NCBI GenBank assembly: GCA_033763575.1
Contig: JANRKF010000035.1
Span: 1 to 64,000, forward strand
DNA from: JANRKF01 sp033763575
GTDB taxonomy: Bacteria; Pseudomonadota; Alphaproteobacteria; Rickettsiales; SXRF01
DNA: 64,000 nucleotides
Reading direction: 5' to 3'
The position numbers and the translations under genes were made by a program. The notes beneath the pieces are model-generated. The model ran no database searches. It saw only the letters and a program-made list of their open reading frames with translations, and was not told the origin of the DNA. Below, piece after piece: positions 57,849 to 64,000 of this stretch. How positions within the stretch are numbered: position 1 is the stretch's first letter; every line of letters starts with the position of its first letter.

Positions 57849-58471
57849 GCGAACAGTGCAGGGATATCATTCTTTCCGGGCAGCTGGCAGAGCGTTATGG
57901 CAGGCTCCACCGCCTGGCGGTCAAAACGCCGGCGGAAACGATTCGAGCGTTGTGCGCTAATTATCCGGATTTTGAAAAGTTTGTGATCGAATCCGAAAAA
58001 GACAATGTCGGTTACCGGGTAATGATCGGCGAGGATCCGATTAATTCGGCGGAAGAGTTACATTATCCTGCTGGCCTGGCGCCGATTCATATCGTGCCGG
58101 TGATCGGCGGCGCTAAAGGCGGTTTCGGTCAAATATTCATTGGTGCTGCCTTAATTGGTGCATCTTTTATTCCAGGCCTGAATGTTGCCGTATTTGCCGG
58201 CGCGCCAGGATTTTTAGGGACGATGACTTTTGCATCGGCAGCATTTGGCCTTGGATTTTCACTAGTGCTTGGTGGGGTCTCACAGATGCTGGCGCCACAT
58301 CCAAAGGCGCAGGCTCCTTCAGAGCGGCCAGAAAACAAGCCCAGCTATGCATTTGACGGTCCGGTAAACATGACCGCGCAGGGGCAGGCTGTTCCGATCG
58401 GTTACGGGGAGCTGATTGTTGGATCGGGCGTTATCAGTCAAGGATTCACGGCGGACCAATATGTCGAATAA
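57845..58471 (+). CDS. Minor tail protein I-like
   Basis: The 208-residue protein starts at an ATGA overlap with gpK. It has ALCANYPDFEKFVIESEKDN near the N-terminus, a central hydrophobic stretch (IFIGAALIGASFIPGLNVAVF) and the end VPIGYGELIVGSGVISQGF, all of the lambda gpI/tail assembly family. Confidence 0.88.
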   Translation: MSEQCRDIILSGQLAERYGRLHRLAVKTPAETIRALCANYPDFEKFVIESEKDNVGYRVMIGEDPINSAEELHYPAGLAPIHIVPVIGGAKGGFGQIFIGAALIGASFIPGLNVAVFAGAPGFLGTMTFASAAFGLGFSLVLGGVSQMLAPHPKAQAPSERPENKPSYAFDGPVNMTAQGQAVPIGYGELIVGSGVISQGFTADQYVE

Positions 58472-61400
58472 ACATCTTCCCATAGCCGGCGCCAAGGGCG
58501 GCGGAGGTAAAGGCGGCGGAGGCGGTACCGCGCGCGCGCCGGTCGAGGCTCCGGATTCATTGCGCTCGCGTTCGTTCGGCCGCGTGGTGGACCTGATCTG
58601 CGAGGGCGAAATAGAAGGGCCTATAAACGGCTGGGACGACCCGCTGCTTTCCACTTACTTGAATGAAACGCTCGTCCGCAATGCCGACGGTACTTTTAAT
58701 TTCAGTGGCGTCACCATGGAAATGCGGCCCGGCACGCAATCGCAGAGCTATATCCAGGGATTTTCTGGCGTAGAAAATGAGCTTCCTGTCACTGTTGAGG
58801 TTACCAACGCCACGCCGCTGATTAAAACGATCACCAATGCAAATGTGAACGCGGTGCGTGTGACGATAGGCATTCCACAGCTTTCGGAGCAAAATCCTAC
58901 ATCCGGCGACGTCAATGGCAGCACCGTAGATTTAGCCATCGATGTGCAGACTAATGGCGGCGGATATGTCGAACGCCTGACCAAGACAATTACCGGCAAA
59001 ACGATGAGCCGCTATCAGGAATCTTATGTGATTTCATTGAGCGGGACGGGACCATGGGATATCCGATTGCGCCGCACGACGCCGGATAATGGCTCGGCGG
59101 TGCTGGTGAATAAAACTTATTGGGATAGCTATACTGAAATCACTTATGCGAAGCTGCGCTATCCGAATAGTGTGCTTTCGGCGATGCAGGTGGATTCCAA
59201 GCAATTCAATTCTATTCCTAATCGCGCCTGGCATTTGAAGCTGATGCGCATTCGCGTGCCGTCAAATTACGATCCAGTAACACGCGCCTATACTGGCAGC
59301 TGGGATGGTACATTCAAAACCGCCTGGTCAAATAACCCTGCCTGGTGCTTTTACGATCTGCTGACGACATCTCGCTACGGCCTGGGCGATTATGTGCCGG
59401 CGGAGCTGGCTGACAAATGGGTTCTTTATACGATCGGGCAGTATTGCGATGTCCTGGTTGCTGACGGCTTCGGTGGATTCGAGCCGCGCTTTACCTGCAA
59501 TTTATATCTGCAGACCCGCGAAGAGGCATTCAAGGTAATGCAGGATATGGCGTCGATTTTCCGCGGCATGATTTATTGGGCCAATGGATCTGTGACTGCC
59601 GTCCAGGATGCGCCGGTGGATCCTGCCTATATATTTTCCAATAGCAATGTCATCGATGGCAAATTCACTTATTCAGGCTCAAGCCAAAAACAACGCCATA
59701 CCGTGGCACTCGTTCGGTGGAATGATCCGGCCGACTTTTACCGCCAGAAGATCGAATATGTCGAAGATAGAGACGGCATCGAGCGTTACGGCATAGTTGA
59801 AACAGAGATTGTTGCTGTAGGATGTGCATCGCGCGGCCAGGCGCATCGAGCGGGTAAATGGTTGCTTAATAGCGAGCTTTCTGAAACTGAAACCGTGTCC
59901 TTCGCTACCGGCATCGAGGGCGCGGTCGCGCGACCTGGCCAAGTTATCAAAGTGCAGGATGCCGATCGTGCCGCGGCGCGGCGTTCCGGTCGCATTAGCG
60001 CAGCGACGCTTTCGACAATTACTATCGATGGCGATGCGACTTTGGATCCTGGCACCAATACGCTCTATGCCATGATGCCCGATGGCACTGTGGCGACAAG
60101 GACCATTACCAGTCTTGTCGGCCGCGTCATCACGGTGAGCACAAATTTCCCAGCCGTGCCGAACGAGCAGGCAATATGGATGATTTCCAGCGCCACCGTT
60201 GCCGTGCAGACGTTTCGCGTCATTTCGGTATCCGAACAGGATGGCATTTACGCGGTATCTGCATTGAAGCATAATCCTGATAAATACGATGCGATCGAGA
60301 GTGATATCGTGCTCGAGGAGCCGAGTGTATCTTTCTTCCTGCAGACGCCCTCGACGCCGGCCAGCATTTCGGTTTCGGAAATTCTTTATGCGGCCGCGCA
60401 GGATTTCAAAACCATGATCACCTTATCCTGGCCGCACGTCGACGGCGCGACCTCTTACGAGGTGAGCTATAGCGTTGACAACGGCAATAGCGTACCGCTG
60501 CCGGCGGTATCCACGCACACGATCGACTTGCGCGATATGCAGCCAGGGCTTTATAAATTCCAAGTTGTGGCAGTAAGCCCATTGGGCAAGCGTTCCTGGC
60601 CGGCGGAAACCACTGAGCAAATTTATGGTAAAACCGCGCCGCCTTCCGATGTAACCAACTTCTTCATCCAAGGAACTATCCTTACCTGGGCGCCTGTTTC
60701 CGATATCGATGTTGCCGGTTATAGCATCCGCTTCCAGCCTGGAACCTCGCGCAGCTGGGGTGATGCCGTGCCGATTCATGCCGGCCTGATCACTGACTCG
60801 CCTTATGATATGGGCGTGGTTCCTTCCGGTCAAAATACGATCATGATCAAGGCGGTGGATACCAGCGGAAACGAATCGCTTAATGTTGCCTTTATTGTCG
60901 TCAATTTAGGCGATCCGGATGTTGCCAACATCGTTGAGACATTTGACCGCCAGCTGGTCGGCTGGCCAGGTACGCTCACCGGCGGCACGGTGAACGGCTC
61001 CAACCAGCTCGAGGCGGCAAGTGAAACGCTTATGTGGGACGGCAATGAAGATGCTGCCATGTGGGCGGAAGACGCCAGCAAATTGATGTGGTCCACGAAT
61101 ATTTATACGCAGATGACGTATGAAGATCAGATAATCATCACCGCAGGCCTGGCCGGATCCAAAATGACGATCAACAGGGACGTGGTGGGTGATCCCTGGT
61201 CGATTTACTACCGCCATGATGGGCCTGGCCTGATGTGGAATGCCGATGCTTCGGTGCTGATGTGGGGCAGCGGTAGCGATCTCATGTGGGATGTTCCTCC
61301 CTATCAGCCGTGGCCTGGTGAGGTCACCGTGGATAATCAAGTTGCTTATGATTTCCTGATCACGACCGGGCATGGCACGACGCAAGGCAAGGTCAACCAA

Positions 61401-61661
61401 TTTGCTATTGTGATCGATGCGCCAGATATCGAAGAGACGTTTGACGATATCGCTGTGCTCGCCGCCGGCACGCGCTTGCCGATCACCAAGCCCTTTACCG
61501 TGATAAAAAATATCCAGCTGACAGTGCAGAACGACGGCGGCGCCGCGGTAACGGCACGTTATGAAGATAAAGACGTCGACCTCGGGCCGCTTATCACGGC
61601 TTTGTCAGCTGCCGGCGCCGCCGTGGATGGAATCCTGGATGCGCGGGTCAAGGGTTATTAG
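58461..61661 (+). CDS. Host-specificity protein J (central tail fibre)
   Basis: The product from the ATG at 58461 has 1066 residues. The N-terminal half has the gpJ core (SLRSRSFGRVVDLICEGEIE, YLNETLVRNADGT, KSRLRI-like LMRIRVPSNYDPVTRAYTG, and the FGLGDYV region), followed by fibronectin-like domains (about 640-840). Toward the C-terminus a series of LMW motifs (LMWDGNEDAAMWAEDASKLM ... LMWNADASVLMWGSGSDLMW) forms an unusual short repeat, perhaps part of the receptor-binding tip. gpJ decides host range. It overlaps gpI by 11 bases. Confidence 0.9.
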   Translation: MSNKHLPIAGAKGGGGKGGGGGTARAPVEAPDSLRSRSFGRVVDLICEGEIEGPINGWDDPLLSTYLNETLVRNADGTFNFSGVTMEMRPGTQSQSYIQGFSGVENELPVTVEVTNATPLIKTITNANVNAVRVTIGIPQLSEQNPTSGDVNGSTVDLAIDVQTNGGGYVERLTKTITGKTMSRYQESYVISLSGTGPWDIRLRRTTPDNGSAVLVNKTYWDSYTEITYAKLRYPNSVLSAMQVDSKQFNSIPNRAWHLKLMRIRVPSNYDPVTRAYTGSWDGTFKTAWSNNPAWCFYDLLTTSRYGLGDYVPAELADKWVLYTIGQYCDVLVADGFGGFEPRFTCNLYLQTREEAFKVMQDMASIFRGMIYWANGSVTAVQDAPVDPAYIFSNSNVIDGKFTYSGSSQKQRHTVALVRWNDPADFYRQKIEYVEDRDGIERYGIVETEIVAVGCASRGQAHRAGKWLLNSELSETETVSFATGIEGAVARPGQVIKVQDADRAAARRSGRISAATLSTITIDGDATLDPGTNTLYAMMPDGTVATRTITSLVGRVITVSTNFPAVPNEQAIWMISSATVAVQTFRVISVSEQDGIYAVSALKHNPDKYDAIESDIVLEEPSVSFFLQTPSTPASISVSEILYAAAQDFKTMITLSWPHVDGATSYEVSYSVDNGNSVPLPAVSTHTIDLRDMQPGLYKFQVVAVSPLGKRSWPAETTEQIYGKTAPPSDVTNFFIQGTILTWAPVSDIDVAGYSIRFQPGTSRSWGDAVPIHAGLITDSPYDMGVVPSGQNTIMIKAVDTSGNESLNVAFIVVNLGDPDVANIVETFDRQLVGWPGTLTGGTVNGSNQLEAASETLMWDGNEDAAMWAEDASKLMWSTNIYTQMTYEDQIIITAGLAGSKMTINRDVVGDPWSIYYRHDGPGLMWNADASVLMWGSGSDLMWDVPPYQPWPGEVTVDNQVAYDFLITTGHGTTQGKVNQFAIVIDAPDIEETFDDIAVLAAGTRLPITKPFTVIKNIQLTVQNDGGAAVTARYEDKDVDLGPLITALSAAGAAVDGILDARVKGY

Positions 61662-61682
61662 CGCCTAAAAAAATATGCGGCC

Positions 61683-61725
61683 GTTGCCTTACTGGCATTC
61701 CGACTCTCTCCTATAATTTGCATAT
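61683..61725 (+). promoter_or_regulatory. Promoter-like element before the tail-fibre gene
   Basis: GCCTTACTGGCAT (61686-61698) is followed after exactly 13 bases by TATAATTTGCATAT (61712-61725). The same arrangement occurs before the capsid gene (49081-49120), with an A tract upstream in both. A consensus -10 TATAAT makes this the clearer promoter of the two. Confidence 0.7.
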
Positions 61726-61752
61726 CGAATCATCACATAGGAGCAGAGCGCA

Positions 61753-64000
61753 ATGCCTACCGCAATGCCGTTAATTACCGATCTCACTGGCGCGGCCGTA
61801 AGCGAATCGGGCTTCAAAACGCAGTTAACCAACTTATTTGCAGCATTGCGCGAAGGCGGCGATCCGCTCGGCCGCTTCGGCGACATCCAAAATCTCGGCC
61901 TTGCATTTTCTGTAGGTTCTAACGCGCTTACCTGCGCCGTTAAGCAGCGCGACGGATCGACAAATGCCGACGCCACGAATGTTATCCAGGTTCCGATGCG
62001 CCATGCGACGGCTTCTAATGGTTCATTCAACGTGCGCAACATCACCGCAGCGCTATCGCTCACCATCAGCTCCGGCTCGACACTCGGCCATGCCAACGCC
62101 ACGCTTTCGAATATTTACTGGTACCTGATCGACAATGCCGGCACGCTCGAGCTGGCTGCTTCCACGAAATTTTTCGGCGGCTATGGTATCGTTTCCACCA
62201 CCGCCGAGGGCGGCGCCGGCGCCGCGGATAGTGCGACGGTCATGTACTCGGCAACGGCGCGCACCAACGTGCCTTATGCATGCATCGGCCGGTCAAAGGA
62301 TACGCAGACCACCGCCGGTACCTGGACGGCCGTGCCGTCGACGGTGGAGCTATTCCCGCTTATCGGTACCGTCGGCGCCTTGGGCTTCGGCGCGAACGTC
62401 AAAGATGACGGCGCCGGCAACCTGGTCACTTATCTCACCACCGAGGGCACGATCGCATCGGCAACGACGACCGACCTCGGAACTCTGACCACCAACATTG
62501 CGACGATCACAGGCACGACGACGATTACAGGTTTAGGCTCCTCGGCCTCGGCCGCGAATCCGTTATATTTTGTCCGCTTTACCGGCGCTCTGACGCTGAC
62601 GCACAATGCCACCAGCCTTATCCTGCCTGGTGCGGCGAATATCACGACCGTCGCCGGCGATAGCGCCATTATGCTTTATCTTGGCTCCGGCAACTGGAAA
62701 TGCCTCTTTTATCAGCCGATCAGCGGCGAGGCAGTTTCCATGGCCGGCACGACGACGAACCTTGCGTCGGCCAGCACCACCAATCTTGGATCGCTCGGCG
62801 TCAATTCCGTGGCGATCACAGGCACGACGACGATCACCGCATTCGGCTCCTCGGCCAGCATCGCCAACCCGATTTATTTCATTCGCTTTACCGGCGCGCT
62901 GACACTGACGCATAACGCCACCAGCCTTATCCTGCCTGGCTCGGCTAATATTACGACAGCCGCCGGCGACGGTGCAATAATGGAATATCTGGGTTCCGGC
63001 AACTGGAGATGCGTGAATTATCAAAAGGCGGACGGTACCGCGATCGCTGGAGCAACGGGCGCGCTGACTGGTATTACATCCATTAACGGTGGCGAACTGG
63101 CCGGCTTCCGAAATTTCCTTTACAACCCCTTCTTTGATGTATGGCAACGTGGCACCAGCTTCACGCCGGCCGCGTCGACGGTAACGTATTTAGCCGATAG
63201 ATGGTTCGGTTATCGTGCGACCGATACGGCGTGGACAGTTTCACAGCAAACGGCACTTGCCGGTTATTCGCAATACGGCATGAAAGTGCAGCGTAACAAC
63301 GGCAGCGCGACGACGAACCAAATTCGTGTCGGCCAGGTGCTTCCGACCATCGATGTACTGAAATACGCGGGCAAGACATGCCGCCTCTCGCTGTATTTGA
63401 AAGCCGGCGCAAACTTTTCTGCCGCTAGCTCCCAAGTTACGGTCGATGTCAAGAATGGCACCGGCACCGACGAGGGCGTTGCGTCGCTGATCGCTGCTAC
63501 CTGGACCGGCAGCAATACGATCTTTAGTACCGCGCAAGCGATCACCACGACCATTACACGCTACGATTTTGCATGCGCTATTCCTGCGAACGCAAAAGAA
63601 CTCGCGGTTCAAGTTCTATTCACGCCGGTCGGTACCGCCGGCGCCGACGACTCTGTCACAATCGAGGCGGCACAGCTTGAGCCTGGTACGGTTGCAACGC
63701 CTCCAGAGATTCGCCCATTCCCAATTGAACTCGCTATGTGCCAGCGTTTTTACGCAAAAACTTTCGACTACTCCGTTGCGCCTGCGCAGAACGCAGGTCG
63801 CCTCGGGGTGATCACCGGCACGGGTATCGGCGGCGGCGGCAACACGCAGATGGGGTGGCGCTTCCCCGTGCAGATGCGCACTTCCTCGCAGACCATCACT
63901 ACCTACAATCCCAACGCCGCGAACGCGAACGTGCGCGATTTCTCTGGCGGCTCGGACGTTGCCGTGAGCCTAGACCCGAACACCATCAAGAGCCGCGATT
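61753..64000 (+). CDS. Tail fibre protein, partial at window edge
   Basis: An open frame runs from the ATG at 61753 to the edge with no stop (at least 749 residues: MPTAMPLITDLTGAAVSESG ...). It is glycine-, threonine- and alanine-rich and beta-like, as in phage tail fibres. It contains a 309-base internal duplication: GTTTITGLGSSASAANPLYF ... GALTLTHNATSLILPG (from about 62512) recurs from about 62820 with minor changes, giving two copies of a roughly 70-residue unit plus linker. The later part (NPFFDVWQRGTSFTPAAST) resembles the C-terminal fibre region seen in many phages. Confidence 0.85.
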   Translation, partial: MPTAMPLITDLTGAAVSESGFKTQLTNLFAALREGGDPLGRFGDIQNLGLAFSVGSNALTCAVKQRDGSTNADATNVIQVPMRHATASNGSFNVRNITAALSLTISSGSTLGHANATLSNIYWYLIDNAGTLELAASTKFFGGYGIVSTTAEGGAGAADSATVMYSATARTNVPYACIGRSKDTQTTAGTWTAVPSTVELFPLIGTVGALGFGANVKDDGAGNLVTYLTTEGTIASATTTDLGTLTTNIATITGTTTITGLGSSASAANPLYFVRFTGALTLTHNATSLILPGAANITTVAGDSAIMLYLGSGNWKCLFYQPISGEAVSMAGTTTNLASASTTNLGSLGVNSVAITGTTTITAFGSSASIANPIYFIRFTGALTLTHNATSLILPGSANITTAAGDGAIMEYLGSGNWRCVNYQKADGTAIAGATGALTGITSINGGELAGFRNFLYNPFFDVWQRGTSFTPAASTVTYLADRWFGYRATDTAWTVSQQTALAGYSQYGMKVQRNNGSATTNQIRVGQVLPTIDVLKYAGKTCRLSLYLKAGANFSAASSQVTVDVKNGTGTDEGVASLIAATWTGSNTIFSTAQAITTTITRYDFACAIPANAKELAVQVLFTPVGTAGADDSVTIEAAQLEPGTVATPPEIRPFPIELAMCQRFYAKTFDYSVAPAQNAGRLGVITGTGIGGGGNTQMGWRFPVQMRTSSQTITTYNPNAANANVRDFSGGSDVAVSLDPNTIKSRD

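Larger units (their letters stand above)
31617..64000. mobile_element. Lambda-like siphovirus prophage (right end not reached)
   Basis: From the integrase to the window edge, the DNA is a contiguous phage genome: integrase, leftward operon of small genes, repressor control region, early and replication-like genes, terminase, head, tail, host-specificity and tail-fibre genes. The tail order (tube, G/G-T, tape measure, M, L, K, I, J) is that of lambda. All major structural frames visible here are intact, so the prophage may be inducible. Lysis genes and attR are expected to the right of the window. Confidence 0.92.

Overview
The window looks like a chromosome segment of an alphaproteobacterium. 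Supporting signs are a DivL-like pseudokinase (tyrosine where the kinase family has its phospho-accepting histidine), a phasin, a SURF1–thrC–M16 peptidase cluster, a prs–rplY–pth–ychF cluster, and a GapR-type domain inside the prophage. The genus cannot be named from sequence alone. GC-rich palindromic repeats are scattered between and even inside genes.

Positions 1–31583 are host core genome. From the left: peroxiredoxin (-); SURF1, threonine synthase and an M16 peptidase (+); BolA, glutamate–cysteine ligase and RsmE (-); UbiA, an EAL phosphodiesterase, DivL-like kinase and PurU (+); Lon (-); tRNA-Leu(UAG); a predicted Ntn-hydrolase and CorA (+); aspartate aminotransferase, a tandem FKBP protein and a BrnT/BrnA toxin–antitoxin pair (-); ychF, pth, rplY and prs (transcribed leftwards); an unknown protein whose 5' end looks frameshifted; a CPA2 antiporter (-); a structured AT-rich gap with DnaA-box-like sites; UvrC (+); phasin and a PleC-like histidine kinase (-); and the initiator tRNA.

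From about 31617 to the right edge lies a lambda-like siphovirus prophage whose right end is outside the window. A large serine integrase sits at the left end and its reading frame runs into the initiator tRNA gene. A densely overlapping leftward operon of small genes (33229–38180) starts at a promoter with an operator in its spacer. A CI/LexA-like repressor and a lipoprotein (leftward) face a Cro-like gene and rightward early genes, with four matching operators in the two control regions. The rightward early genes include an FtsK-gamma–GapR-like fusion and a replication-like protein. The late genes follow lambda order: small terminase, large terminase, gpW-like, portal, fused protease–capsid, head completion, tail tube, G/G-T with a -1 frameshift site, tape measure, M, L, K, I, J and a tail-fibre gene cut by the window edge.

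The most notable items are the FtsK-gamma–GapR-like fusion; a promoter-like element repeated with exact spacing before the capsid gene and before the tail-fibre gene; the canonical slippery heptamer in the tail chaperone gene; three neighbouring host genes whose proteins have been altered by palindromic repeats; the DivL tyrosine variant; a single-chain proteasome-like protein beside tRNA-Leu; and an initiator tRNA with an altered anticodon stem that is also overlapped by the integrase frame.
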